From NCBI GenBank assembly GCA_014529385.2, contig CM043948.1, forward strand, positions 20,510,951 through 20,574,950: a stretch of DNA of 64,000 nt. The letters run 5' to 3'. Under the pieces are notes generated by a model. It was given only the letters and a program-made list of their open reading frames with translations, ran no database searches and was not told where the DNA came from. Every line of letters starts with the position of its first letter. Position 1 is the first letter of the stretch. Position numbers and translations under genes: made by a program. Source of the stretch: Adiantum capillus-veneris. Its lineage: Eukaryota > Streptophyta > Polypodiopsida > Polypodiales > Pteridaceae. Of this stretch, positions 51,794 to 63,299 are shown in pieces.

Positions 51794-53284
51794 TTATGTC
51801 GATTGTAATGTGGAATCCATTTCTTTTGATGGGGAGAACACTTCAAGGCAGGCCAGGAGGGTCTTGCATATTTTTTGGATCATCACGCACATGAAGTCCG
51901 GAGAGCCAGTGAAAGTCTTAATGGTGCCCTTTAGCGTTTTCACCATATAAGAAACACCTATTCTCTCTCCCTCCTTAGGTGGTGGCATTGATGGGTAGTT
52001 GAGCCAGGTAGGGTGTTTCTTCAATAGCCTAGCATGGTTTGCCCAAGTGCGTACGCGAGGTACAGGGGAAAATAAAGTGTCATCCCTTATGTTCTTTGGG
52101 GCTTCCACCAAGTGTTGCAAAAATCTTGGGTACTTGAGGAGCCATTCTTTTCTCCATTTTGGTTGGGAATCCATGATCCTCTTGGTAGCCTCTCGGTCGT
52201 TGAGATCCCCTTCATATATTGGCTCTATTGCTTTTACTTCCATTGCCAAAACTTCATATTTCAGGAGAGGGTAGGGGAGGGATGGTTGCACCCACTCTCC
52301 CCTAAGTACATCTGTGGCCAAGCCTTGGACTCAAACGGAGTGAATCATTCTCTTTTCACATTCCAAAGCTGCTTTTTGGTCCTCCACCGTGGATTGTTCA
52401 ATTAACATCTGGAGGTGTGCCTCCTCTTCTACTGTCAATGGTTGTTCTCCTTCTCCTTGTGAATGTAACTGTTCTCCTAGGTGTTGTAGGTCTTCTACAC
52501 TTTTGGGGATCTCCATGGGCTCACTTTGTGCGTTGATGCCCAAGTTTACATGCCCTTTCTCTGGCTTCTGTGTTCTTGCCTCTTCTACTTCTTGTTGGAG
52601 TAGCTCTAACTTGGCTTTTAGCTCCATTACTTCATCTTTAGCTGCCTCCAGCTCGTCTTCCCTCCTTTCCTTTTTTTCATGTAAACTCTTGACTTCGCCC
52701 AAGATCTCTTCCATCTGCACTGTAAGTGTATCTCATTCGTTGCCTGCATCCCTTAACATTATAATGAGAGTTTCAAACTCTCATTCTATCATCTCAGCTC
52801 TTTAATTTTCTATTTGTAGAATCCTTCTGATGCTCTCATACTCTTCCTGCATATTGCCTTCCCTGGTGTGTAGCATGTTGTTTTCTTCGGCAAGTGTGAG
52901 AGACCGCGTTCTGATCCTCTCAAGTATTTGATGGGCGTCTATCACATCTTCTTCATTTGCATATATTATGATTCTTGCTGATGGTCTAGGGAGTGGGCCA
53001 AAAAATTGAACTTGGTGTCCCATGCTTAGCAATACCCCTATCGGAGGAGGTCTCCAAGGGCACTCCATCGGTCTCCATTGTTGTGCTGGTGGAATCTGTA
53101 CCAACCCTGGTACTTCACATTCCGATGACTGTGTTTCTGGTGGCCTTCTTTGTGTATCCTGGTCCCTGAGCTTTTCTTCACCTCTCTCTTTTTCCCCTTT
53201 ATGCATCCCATGGGGGAATAGAGGTGCCATATACAGCTTCAGACGCATCCTCACGTGAATATCCAGCTTTGAGGAGGTCTTCAT
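51794..53284 (-). pseudogene. Coiled-coil protein of unknown function, part 2 (one frame, four stops)
   Basis: One reading frame broken by stops at about 52,331, 52,726, 52,774 and 52,802. It has RPSARIIIYANEEDVIDAHQ, a long coiled coil (EEILGEVKSLHEKKERREDE, then LKAKLELLQQEVEEA), an acidic Gln/Glu-rich part, and a C-terminal domain with AEPKWRKEWLL-like sequence (QPKWRKEWLLKYPRFLQHLV) and LLKKHPTWLNYPSMPPP. Three or four of the stops are TGA or TAA that CGA or CAA could give by C-to-T change. It ends 290 bases before the PPT. I do not recognise a family. Confidence 0.6.
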
Positions 53285-53312
53285 AGGTGCATCTATGTGC
53301 TTTTTCTTTTTC

Positions 53313-54693
53313 TTATGGCGTCAATTCAGCCTCTGTTTTCTTCTTTGGTAAGTCCCTCTGTTGAGATGCGGAGGGTTTAGGGCTTGTCGATTGGATGTGT
53401 GCAAGGGGAGATGTTGATGGGGTTGCACTCCGCTCTTTGGTCTTAACATCTTCTGTCTCTTTCTTCTCTTCTTGAACTTTAGGTTTCTCTTGTAATTTCT
53501 TCTTTATACTTTGCGCCTTGTCAATGCTGAATGGCTCAAGATTCTGCTGCTCTATTACTCGTTCTGTCTCTTCATATGCCTTGATATAATGATTGAACTG
53601 GTCTTTGAGGGTTCGAGAGGAGCTACCACCCACCTTCATAGGGTCTTGTACCCAATATTCTTCAAAGTCTCCCTTTAATGCCCTCTCTGCCTTGAAATGT
53701 TTTATAAGGCATTCAATTTGGATGGCTTTGTGGCTAGCGGTTTCTTTCAGTCGCTCTTCTTTGAACATGACTGTTTTTTCTTTTTCTTTGGTGGCTCCTC
53801 TTACGTATCCTCTTGCACGGTCTTGAACTTTCGCCTCAGCCGCGTAGAGATAGGTGGGGCTACTGCTACTGGAGTCTCTTCTTCAACATCCTCTTTCAAT
53901 CTCAGCCACTCATTCTGTGTGGGTTGTTCTGGCTATTTCTCATATTCCTTCATAGGAAATCCTTGTGAGAACTTCTGCCCCAACAATGTACTTTGGCTTA
54001 TCTATTACCATTCCAACCACTTTCTCATGCAGATACTCGACAAAGTTTATATCTTTGGGCACACTGCTTCTCAGTGCCCATGTGATCATGGTGGCTACTT
54101 CATGTGGTGGTGTGGTATACTTTTGTGGTCGTTTTCTGCAAACATGAAAGTATAGGTTGTAAAGCTTGCAGATTTTTGCAGCCCTCGGATCCTCTAGGTC
54201 TTCAAAGGTGGGATTTGTCTTCTTGTGAGCATAGACCTTCACATCATCTCTTCGTTCTCTGACAGAGCTGCCCTTATTGTGGAGTTCTAGAGTATCTGAA
54301 ATGATTTGAGGACCCTTTGTGTATCCAATCCTACTGGTCTTGCTGCAAAATAATTATGTAGATCGGCCCTCTCTAGGTGGTTGAGGATGCCTTCCTTGCT
54401 TGCATACTCACTGAGCTCTCTGGGAATCATGGGAATGTCTATTGTACTGCCCTGCGGATCTTTGAATGTACCTTGGTAAAGTCTGATTCCTTCAGTTCGA
54501 GTGTGGCTTCATCTATCCAAGATTTGGTCAATTTTAGTGTTTCATAAGGGATAGTGTAGGGTTCTGTCGTCGCAATGATGTCTTTCAATGAGAGTCTCTT
54601 TTTCTTTGTTGGCGATTTGCTGGCTTCCACTAATCCTGCGGGCACTCCAACTGCAAAAGTTAGCTTTGTCCACAAAATCTGGCATTTTCTCAA
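53313..54693 (-). pseudogene. Unknown retroelement-linked protein, part 1 (frameshifted)
   Basis: The blocks, read leftward, are LTFAVGVPAGLVEASKSPTK with SLKDIIATTEPYTIPYETLK (54,693-54,439), then ARPVGLDTQRVLKSFQIL, then AAKICKLYNLYFHVCRKRPQ and PHEVATMITWALRSSV (54,242-53,940). A Lys/Glu-rich block follows (EEYWVQDPMKVGGSSSRTLK, then KKLQEKPKVQEEKKETED, 53,768-53,313). The middle block is faintly like plant transposon-associated domains found in retroelement ORFs, which is a weak inference. Its start overlaps the edge of the palindrome array. Confidence 0.5.
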
Positions 54694-55920
54694 TTTTTAG
54701 CTATTCAAATGACTTGAAAATTGAAACACAAGCTAATTAGGGCCCAAGGGTGCTATGCATGTGGTCAAAAAATGCATTTTGGGTGCAAATTCATGTTGTA
54801 AGACATCATACGCATATGATGTTTAAGTGCTTAAAATGGATTGATTTTTCATATGTACATAGCTCATAGCATGTACATCCTATATATATGCTTGAATTTC
54901 AATTTGGATGTCATTTGGACAAGTTGTGACCATTAGAACCCCTTCAGGCTTTGAAGTTGGATTATGGCTTAGTTTTGAGCAAATGAGGTTCAAATGGGGT
55001 GAAACTTGGTAGATACTCTCATAATCATATGGTAAAGGTTTAGAAGGGGTCAAGTTAGCTTTTAGGTTCATCTTCGGGTTAGTGAGACATCATATGCGTA
55101 TGATGTCTACTTTGTCCAAAAGGGGTCAAACTTGTACTAGAATTAGGCTTTAGCATGGTATAGAGTCCTGGGCCATTAGATTTTAAATTGGAATTATTCT
55201 CATGTGTTTGAAACCAAAATCTAGGTGTAGAGCTTCAAAGTTTCGAAACCTGGGTTTAGATGGGTACAAAGAATCAAAACTTGATGAAACTTGAGTTGTG
55301 GAATAACAATCATGGGATAATGGCATTGGAAGTGAGAAATCCCCCAAGATTAGTCATGTTGGCCTCTGGAGACATCATACGCGTATGATGTCTCTGTTGA
55401 GATTTTGGGCCTAGACTTGATATGTAGTATTCCCAGGTGTGATGGGTAACACTTTGATCATCTCAAATTTTGATTTGGAGATGATTCATGTGGTTGGGGC
55501 CATAGAATGTACCCTTTGCTAAGATTTTTTTATTTTGGGCTCCAAGTGGTCATAACCTTGCTCAAACTTGTCCAAATTGAATGCATGGCCTTTATACTAT
55601 GTTGTGAACATGCTCATGATGAAATATGTGGAGTTTGGCATCTGTATGAGAGAATAGACATCCACGCGTATGATGTCAGTTGATGCAAAAATGCTTGAAA
55701 GTCATTGGGTAAGATGTGTATAGCATGTGCATGGTGGCCGTAATCCTAGAGTTGAATGTGAGCTTGAGAATGGAGGTCAAAATCCATATAAAGGGTTTGT
55801 GCATGTAGATTTCTACCTTTTGGATAATTGGAGGTCAAAAGATATCCAAATGTGATGAAAATTTGATGGGAAGTTCATAATGATGTGTATAAAGTGTTAG
55901 AGTTGCCAAAATAACAACAG
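54690..55920. repeat. Inverted copy of the palindrome-unit array (four units)
   Basis: Palindromes start at 54,801, 55,085, 55,370 and 55,656, spaced 284-286 bases. The sequence between them matches 17,290-18,530 read in the opposite direction, for example GGTCATAACCTTGCTC near 55,548. The array is cut at about 55,920 by a gypsy RNase H end, and at 54,690 it passes into the unknown open frame. Confidence 0.87.
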
Positions 55921-55924
55921 AATG

Positions 55925-56827
55925 TCAATTCAAGTGATTAATCTGAGGCATCCGACTTAGTGCATCTGCTACTACATTATATCGCCCCTTGCGATATCGT
56001 AGCTTACAATCATAATCTTGAAGGATTTCTGTCCATCTAGCTTTACGGCCCTTCAAGTCTGTTTGAGTAGTAAACCATTTGGTACTCTCACGGTCAAAAA
56101 CTACTTCAAACTCGGCACCATATAAATAGTGTCGCCACTTTCGTAAAGCGTGAATTATGGCATAGAGCTCTCTCTCATAAACAGAATAATTATGTTGAGC
56201 GCTATCTAACTTTTTACTTTCAAAGGCTATAGGTCTTCCCTCCTGGAGAAGTACTGCACCAATGGCCTTATCACTAGCATCAGTCTCTACCACAAACGGC
56301 TTAAGTGGGTCGACGATTGCTAGGATGGGAGCAGTGGCTATAGCTACCTTGAGCTGTTCGAAACTGCTTTTTTGGGCTTCTTCCCAAGAAAAGGTCTTAC
56401 CTTTTGCTTTAAGTTGATCCGTCATAGGAAAAGTGATTTTGGCATAGTCACGGATATACTGTCGATAAAATCTAGCCATGCCTAAAAATATTTGAAGCTC
56501 CTCAACCGTGTTTGGATGTGGCCATGGAAGAATGGCAGGGACCTTGTCAGTGTTCATCTTGATGCCAGAATAAGAGATCACGTGACCGAGGTAATGTATC
56601 TCTGTTTTAAAGAAATCGCAGTTGCTGTGATTAGCATACAACATGTGAGCTCGTAGCTGTTCAAACACTAATTGTAAGCGTTCTATGTGTTCATCTTCAG
56701 TCTTACTGTAAATGAGAATGTCATCAAGGAAAACCACAACAAATTTTCCAAGATAGGGACGTAAGACACTATCCATGAGTGTCATAAATGTAGCTGGAGC
56801 ATTGGTTAGACCAAAAGGCATAACCAA
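55925..56827 (-). CDS. Gypsy RT C-terminal half and RNase H
   Basis: 300 codons: [38 protein letters not shown] (catalytic DD), [26 protein letters not shown]. RNase [21 protein letters not shown] (Asp), [16 protein letters not shown] (Glu), [11 protein letters not shown] (normally TDHxSL; His lost), [11 protein letters not shown]. The TAA follows a few codons later where the array begins. Confidence 0.92.
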   Translation of the reverse strand: MVMPFGLTNAPATFMTLMDSVLRPYLGKFVVVFLDDILIYSKTEDEHIERLQLVFEQLRAHMLYANHSNCDFFKTEIHYLGHVISYSGIKMNTDKVPAILPWPHPNTVEELQIFLGMARFYRQYIRDYAKITFPMTDQLKAKGKTFSWEEAQKSSFEQLKVAIATAPILAIVDPLKPFVVETDASDKAIGAVLLQEGRPIAFESKKLDSAQHNYSVYERELYAIIHALRKWRHYLYGAEFEVVFDRESTKWFTTQTDLKGRKARWTEILQDYDCKLRYRKGRYNVVADALSRMPQINHLN

Positions 56828-57546
56828 AAAATCAAATGCCCGAACCGTGTTCTAAAGCCAATATTGGCGATATCTTGCAGTAGGATACGTACCTGGTGGT
56901 ATCCTGAACGAAGATCTATCTTTGTATAGTATCTTGCCCCATGGAGTTGATCAAACAACTCATCTACTCTTGGCAGAGGGTACTTGTTCTTGATGGTTAT
57001 GGCCTTTAATCCACGATAATCTACGCACATGCACATAGTACCATCTTTCTTTTTTACCAATAGAATTGGTGATGCCCAAGGCGAAGTACTAGGTCTAATG
57101 AAACCACGGGCGAAGTAGTCAGCCAACTGACTCTCAACCTCCTTGGCTTCTTTAACACTCACACGATAAGGTGCTTTACTCACCGGTTTAGTGCCTGGCA
57201 AGACATCTATGCCATGCTGCACATCACGTGTAGGGGGTAAACCCGATGGTAAATCACTTGATAACACATCACTATACTCCGTGAGTAAGTGAGTTAGCTT
57301 TTGCCGTGCAAAAGGAGAAAGTAAACTAGAGTTATGCTGTGGTGGAGAATCTTGTAATTCTTGTAATGTTTGTTTTACAACAGTTGCACGTTGCTCTATA
57401 GAATTAAAATTGAGAGCACTTTGCTTGTTAGACTTGTTAACACTTTGTTTATTGGTAGGATTCATTGCACTTTGCATACCAGTACTAGAATTCACCGCAC
57501 TTTGCTCTTGAGAATTCACAAGACTTGGAGACAAGCAGTAATACAA
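56806..57546 (-). pseudogene. Gypsy RT N-terminal half
   Basis: [53 protein letters not shown] and [16 protein letters not shown] (motif A). A frameshift near 56,830 leads to the second half. The N-terminal part repeats (S/N)KQSALN/SAMNP-like words (QSAVN, QSAMN, QSVNK, QSALN), a small degenerate peptide repeat. Confidence 0.88.
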
Positions 57547-58022
57547 AAATTTGCTTTCTGCAAAATAGAAAGCTCAGCTGTACATATAAGAGGTGCAGAT
57601 GGTATATTTTTCTCACCAAGCAAAAGCACATGTTTACCATTGGCCATAAAGGATAAGGAGTTGTGTTTATAACTAGTGTGCAATGTGTTTCCCAAACCAT
57701 GCAGCCATTCCCATCCTAAAACTACATCAGCACGGTCCATGTTCATAACTTGGAAGTCAAGGGTCATCGTATGATCTTGAACAATAAGCTCAACCCCTTG
57801 AACTACTGTGTCCCATACTTCTTTATCATTCCTAGACATCTGCTCCACCACATACTTGTGAGAGCAAGGAGTCTGTGTAAGCTTCAATTTCTTGACTAGC
57901 TTATAGTTCAAGAAGTTATGAGTTGCACCATCATCCACTGAAATACGAACATGTTGTCCGTTAATAGTGCCATGCATGAGAATGGGGATCAAAGGTGGGC
58001 TGCCACATTGAAGCAGGCACAC
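57516..58022 (-). pseudogene. Gypsy protease
   Basis: ISVDDGATHNFLNYKLVKKL has DDGA in place of the active DSGA. MDRADVVLGWEWLHGLG is the conserved end block. The frame stops after the protease and overlaps the RT frame slightly. Confidence 0.83.
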
Positions 58023-58557
58023 AACACTTGTGCTTTTCTTCCATATGAAGAACCTCTACAGCACGATATTTAGGAGATGAATCTAATGTGAGGCATTGCA
58101 CCGTGTACATGGACTTTTCTTTGCCTTGCAAAAGAGGAAAATCTTTCTTGTTATGTTGGTACGAAAGACATCTAAAACAAAAATTGTGTTTCTTTGCACG
58201 CTCAAAATCAGCAGTGCTGAGAGACCCACGTGGAGTATCTTGTGAGTGCTTAGGCTTCTTAGCCTCTTGTGGGCTTGGAGAGGTAGATTGTCTCTTATTC
58301 CTCTTGGAACGTGTGGGAGATCTACCTCGCCATTGGCTCTTAGCCACATTGCTCTTAGCAAAAGTATTCTTAGAGTAGGGAACATTTCCTTTCCTCTCTT
58401 GGTCATCAACATATCTTTGCGCATGACTGATGGCTTCTTCCAAAGTTTTTGGATGCTGGGTCTTGACATGAAGACGATAGTCTTTGTCAAGACCCCTATT
58501 AAAACCCCGTATCTTTTGGAATTCAACTAGACCTCTAGTTTTAATATGATTTCCCAA
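57961..58557 (-). pseudogene. Gypsy Gag C-terminal part
   Basis: FNRGLDKDYRLHVKTQHPKT and LEEAISHAQRYVDDQE are the end of the gag core. After a basic Ser/Pro-rich linker comes CFRCLSYQHNKKDF, a CCHC knuckle with the last Cys changed to Phe. Confidence 0.82.
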
Positions 58558-58667
58558 TACTTTGAAAGGTACTGTCTGAGAGAGAGGCCCATTGAAAAAT
58601 ATTATTAATTCAAATGCAAGCCCATGCCATGAAGGGAGAGAGATGTATAAAAAGCCATATATAGAGC

Positions 58668-59339
58668 TTACTCAAGGAGTGCATCTACACTTTCATTGCT
58701 CCAACCGAATTTTGATTGCAAGTTGAAGACTTCCAACGATGCCTGGAGCATCGAGTATTGTGCACCCTCATAAAGAGGTGCTAGGGCACTCAACAACAAC
58801 TTGTCCTCTATTGTTGCTTCCCATTGAGTGCATGGTCTACAATCTTCATCGCACATGTTGCCTTTGTGAGCCAACAACTCATTAACCATGTCAAACATGT
58901 GCTCATCCTCAAGCTCAAAGTTTCCTTGAGATGCATGTGGAGGAGCGGTCTAAGTAGAGCTAGTGGGAGGGTCACCACGTGCCATGCCTTCCCACGATTG
59001 CTCTTGTTGTTGTCTTTTGGTCTTGCATAGCACCACCATCGAACACAGACCAATGGGGGCATCCTCAAGCGAGAGGGGGGGGGGGGGGGGGGGGGGGTTT
59101 ATGCTCTCATCTTCTCGAGCGTTTTTTTGAGGTCGCCAAAGCCCCTTGTTCTCCACATGCTCCAAAGCAATGCGCTTCAAACGAGGGATTGCCTGTCCGC
59201 ACTTGGCGCAAGCACAAGGGAGTTTGTCCTTGAGCCACCGATCACGTTCGGGGTTGTTCAAATGGCCACGGTCATCCCAATCGTCTTGCACATGTGTGAA
59301 ATGGAGACATATCAATTCAAAAAAAATATTGAAAATCAC
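58668..59339 (-). pseudogene. CACTA (En/Spm-like) transposase fragment
   Basis: LPCACAKCGQAIPRLKRIAL and EHVENKGLW correspond to the transposase-associated zinc-binding domain (CPCxxCxN ... H). After a TAG near 58,950, in the same frame, come HMFDMVNELLAHKG, LLLSALAPLYEGAQY and LEVFNLQSKFGWSNESVDAL, the start of the CACTA TNP2-type transposase. GTAAGC at the end of the frame could be a splice donor. The rest is missing. A G/C run gives the PPPPPPP linker. Confidence 0.82.
59075..59097. repeat. Poly(G) run (23 bases)
   Basis: Continuous G within the CACTA fragment, read as poly-proline on the other strand. Confidence 0.92.
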
Positions 59340-59870
59340 ATGGATTAGGTGTCAGCTATATTTTCAATAAGAAAATTGAGATAAATGACTAAAAATATAC
59401 TTAAATAAAGTGCAATGAGTAGTACAATTCATTAAAAATAACACGTGTTTTAAAAATGAACAATTAGTAGATTAGGTGTCAGCTAGATTTTTAATAGAAA
59501 AATTGAGAGAAATGACCAAAAATATATTTAAATAAGTAAAATGAAAAGAAAAATAGATAAATACTTTTAAAAACTTAAAATAGTATTGAAAATATACTAT
59601 TTAAAAATGCAATGAGTAAGAAAAGAAAAGAGAGGCTAAAAATTATATAAAAAAAAGTACTAAAGCTGGGGGTGGAAAATTGGAGTGGCGGTTGCACAAA
59701 GCCTACAACATCACGAACTTTTTAAAATGTTTGCTTTTCTTGAATGTGGTAATATCCGCGCTAATATACGTGATAATATGCACGATGATAATAAATGGCG
59801 GTCATAGAAAAGAAATCGAGCAAGGTATGCCATGTTTTTTGGGCATACCTTTCTCTGTTTGCATTGCCAC

Positions 59871-59925
<55 letters not shown>

Positions 59926-60441
59926 ACTCTTTGTGGAGTGCTACATCAACGCCGTTGGAGCTGAGAAGAAGGCGTGGGAGAGATAGAAGAATCGTTCGCG
60001 CAGAAGCTCTACACAAGAGGACGCAAGAAGAAACAATTTTGGAGAAAGAGAATAGAGGTAAGCTTATTTACCAACCCACCCCGCCCTATTGTCTTAAAGA
60101 CACATACATTAGGATAGATAAATGAAAGATTCATACCTCTTGCATATTTGTAGATGGTGTTTGCTTTCTTGCCCTTACTTTGCTTGTTTGCTTGACTTCT
60201 CGGTTGCCCTCACTTGCATTGCTTGAGGGAGGGTGATGAGCTTGTGGTGAGCACGTGATTAGCTTCTTGTGAGCGCGTGATTAGCTTATAGTAGGTGTTT
60301 TCTTGATTGGTGTGTGACTAAGAAAATAGCAAAAAGAGAGAGAGGAAAAGAGAGATTAGTGTAGATTTAATGCGTAATGTTAAGTTAGTGTTGAAGTAGA
60401 TAGAGAAAAGAAATGAAAGCTTTTTTAGTTTGATTGTTTAA
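59340..60441. other. AT-rich sequence with CT/CA repeat, no gene
   Basis: 59,340-59,650 is very AT-rich and contains two copies of a 50-base segment (GATTAGGTGTCAGCTA near 59,342 and 59,470). 59,872-59,921 is (CT)n(CA)n. 60,000-60,440 shows nothing recognisable. Confidence 0.5.
59872..59921. repeat. (CT)n(CA)n microsatellite
   Basis: About 18 bases of CT followed by about 32 of CA. Confidence 0.95.
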
Positions 60442-60670
60442 TGTTGGGGTAAAGGCGCTACGCCTTTGCCCAAGGCCGGAGTTCAGTGTCCGCGACCACA
60501 TGCGCATCGTGTGTACATGCCCTTATTCATTATATACACACAAATAAGGAGCATCTCACTCACTTGGTTATTGAGGTTGCTCCACCCACACTGGTCTCGT
60601 GCTTCTCCCCTTTCCCGCATGCACCACACCGCACCGCGCGCACACACATCCATGCACAAGCGCACTCACA
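60442..60670 (+). repeat. Copia 5' LTR (229 bp)
   Basis: It begins TGTTGGGGTAAAGGCG and ends CGCACTCACA. TTATATACAC near 60,530 is a TATA-like site. A two-base spacer separates it from the PBS. Confidence 0.78.
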
Positions 60671-60672
60671 AG

Positions 60673-60684
60673 TGGTATCAGAGC
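60673..60684 (+). other. Copia primer-binding site
   Basis: TGGTATCAGAGC, complementary to initiator tRNA-Met. An ATG follows at 60,686. Confidence 0.88.
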
Positions 60685-60685
60685 T

Positions 60686-60820
60686 ATGGCTCAGCGGCGG
60701 CAATCTCGCGGCGGCAATGCATCTCCCACGGAGCTCGACGCTTCACAACACCGGATCAGGTTGATTCAAAGCAGATTCGGCATGGATCAGAGGAGATCAA
60801 ATAGAATTTCAAAGTCCTAA
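60686..60820 (+). pseudogene. Copia gag start (44 codons)
   Basis: MAQRRQSRGGNASPTELDAS and a basic stretch, then TAA. It begins two bases after the PBS, unusually close. The gag core does not follow in frame. Confidence 0.45.
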
Positions 60821-61232
60821 TGCGCGCAGCCCCTCGCCCACCTGTGAGATATCTTGAAGATTCTCTGGAATTGGTACAAGAAACAGGGATCTGTAGGAAA
60901 AATCAGTTGTTTGATAGTCAAGATCTTGAAGCGTAGAGTTAGAGAGCAATTGAAGCTTTGCAGGGTGTTGAGCAAAGTGAGTAGAGCAGGGGAAGCTCAA
61001 GCTTGGAGTGACAATGCATTGAGTGCAGGAAATCAGGCAACAACCGTTTATGAGCTCAAGACCTGAAGCCAAAAGAAACAGAGGGCGGTAAATTTTGAGA
61101 TAAGTAGTTCATCCAGCGGAGGAGACATCAACAACAATCAAAGGATTTGGTGAACTCAAGTAGTGAGCAAGGCACTCAATATCTAAAATCAAAGCATTGC
61201 AAGCTTGGATGATGTGTGGTGGTGTGTCTACA

Positions 61233-61233
61233 C

Positions 61234-61271
<38 letters not shown>
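61233..61271. repeat. (CA)n microsatellite
   Basis: About 38 bases of pure CA. Confidence 0.95.
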
Positions 61272-61277
<6 letters not shown>

Positions 61278-61513
61278 TCAATTCACCAGCTCGGATAGCA
61301 CCATTTAGGATACTAGGTCGCATGCAGGAGAAGGTAACTGGGGGGAATTGAGGAATTGCAGCAGGTAGTGTTGGGGTAGGGCAAAGCAAGCAAGCACACA
61401 ACCTCGACAATACCCTGTCGCTCGTCAAATAGTCAGCATTCATCAGTCCTATAGAGAAGAATTTAAAAAAAAAATTCAAACTTAACACACTATTGTGTGC
61501 AAGAGTGGGTGCA

Positions 61514-61628
61514 CCCCTCCCCGACGACTCCCCGACCCCGTTCTCACACACCTTGACTCTGTCACCCCGGTAGAGAGCTTGACTAAAGTAGTGTTGAAAG
61601 AATGAGAGAAAGCTGAGAGTGATCGAGT

Positions 61629-61693
<65 letters not shown>

Positions 61694-61890
61694 GATAGGC
61701 TCTCGGCTCACCCCCCTCGACTCCCCGACCCTGTTCTCACGCACCCCGACTCTCTCACCCTAGGAGAGAGCTTGATTGAAGTAGTGTTGAAAGAATGAGA
61801 TAAAGCTGAGAGTGATCGATGAGAGACAAAGATAGCGAGCGAGTGTGTGTGTGTGAGAGAGAGAGAGAGTAGATAGGCTCTCGGCTTGCA
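61514..61890. repeat. ~193-bp tandem duplication including GA runs
   Basis: Both copies contain GACTCCCCGACC, AAGTAGTGTTGAAAGAATGA and GCTGAGAGTGATCGA. They differ mainly in the length of the GA run and the GATAGGCTCTCGGCT flank. Period measured from GACTCCCC (61,526 and 61,719). Confidence 0.85.
61637..61691. repeat. (GA)n microsatellite
   Basis: About 55 bases of pure GA inside the first copy of the 193-bp duplication. Confidence 0.95.
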
Positions 61891-63299
61891 CCTGTCATCG
61901 GCCCGATTTTTTCAGCATTCTTTTTGACATTGGAGACTCCCGTCTGACGGCGAGAGGCGACTTTGACATCGGTGATTAGCATCGCCTCAACATATCATTT
62001 TTTGACACTGATTTTTTGGCTTGGCATCGGCAATGAGCATTGGTGATTGGCATCAACATTGGTTTCAACACCAATCAGGTGGCTATTTGGCTAGCGTACT
62101 TTCACCAGGTGGTGGAAGCCAACATCAAGCAGAGTCCTCTACATTTTTCCTCGAGCACAGGCGGCCATAGCATTGGTGGTTTCGCCTGGCGGTGGAAGAC
62201 GACATCCAGGAGGGTTTTTTACGGCACATCATCTTTTAGACATTGACACAATAGGAGACCATAGAGAGAGAGCGGCATCCGATCTCCTCTAACCCCCATC
62301 CAGAGCGGCCTGGCTACGTCCACGATGTTTTGACTTCAACAGTTGTCCCAGTTTTTTGGCTGCGACGGCACGTATGACTGTATGGAGCTTTTTAGAGAGC
62401 CCTTTTGGCATAGTTTGGTGCAATTTCATGCTACGCATGCATTATGCGGATACAATGTGAGCTAGCCATAGCTCTCAGTTAGTAGGTTCAATGGTTTACA
62501 AGTGTTTTTTGAACAGGTATACGTCCATAGAGCCACTCAGTCAAAAGTGAGCTATTTTGCCAAGGTTTTGGCAGTGCTATGTATGCCAGTTGTGGATTTT
62601 GCTACTGAGATATTAACTGTCTATTTTCATGCGTATTTGGTGAGATTTTTGAGTTTTTTTTCTTAGTTTTCAAGGAAAACTTTGCCGGATTTTTCCTAGA
62701 TTCTTGCCATGGTTTATGCGTATGTGCAATTTACTCTTTGATGGTTTAGTGGTCGAGTTGACTCCCACTTTGGCCATTTTTTGGCTTGCGGCTTACATTG
62801 AGTTTTGACTCATTTTGCAAAGGAAATTTTATTTGTTTTCCCCCGTCTTCTTGCCATAAAATTTTACAGTGTTTTGCCATCTTGTACAGTGGTTGATATA
62901 TTCCCACTTTGATAGTGATCGAGTGTTTACTCTCACTTTGACTTGTATTGTCAGCTTGGACACAATTTGGTGTTCTTGTACCCACTCTTGTAGGAGTGAG
63001 GATAGTGTATGCTTGTGTGGCTACAAATAGACAGTCACATGTTTCATAGGTTTTTTGCAGATTTTTGCAGGCAGTTTCTCTTGTGGGATGCATTTTGAGG
63101 TAGTTTTCTCTCTACTTGCGTATATTGTTATGCGCTTTACACTTGATTGAGAAGTTTGTCCCAATTGATGCTTGCAGATAGAAAATTGTGGAGTTGTTTT
63201 ATGCATATGTGAGCATCGTATTTGATGCAATTAGTCATGGTTTTCATGATTGCGTAGTGGTCAAGTGATCTCCACTTTGTTTCCATTTGACATTCACTT

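Larger units (their letters stand above)
55925..58557 (-). mobile_element. Ty3/gypsy fragment: gag end, protease, RT, RNase H
   Basis: Domains read leftward in gypsy order, but integrase, LTRs and the gag N-terminus are missing. It ends at the palindrome array on one side and near a CACTA fragment on the other. The sequence differs from the 42-49 kb chromovirus ([12 protein letters not shown] against GVFFDDIIIYS). Confidence 0.88.
60821..63299. other. Scrambled interior of the copia element; repeats
   Basis: No gag core is recognised. It holds (CA)n at 61,233-61,271, (GA)n at 61,637-61,691 and a roughly 193-bp tandem duplication (61,514-61,706 and 61,707-61,890). 62,000-63,290 has no clear coding capacity. 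Confidence 0.5.
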
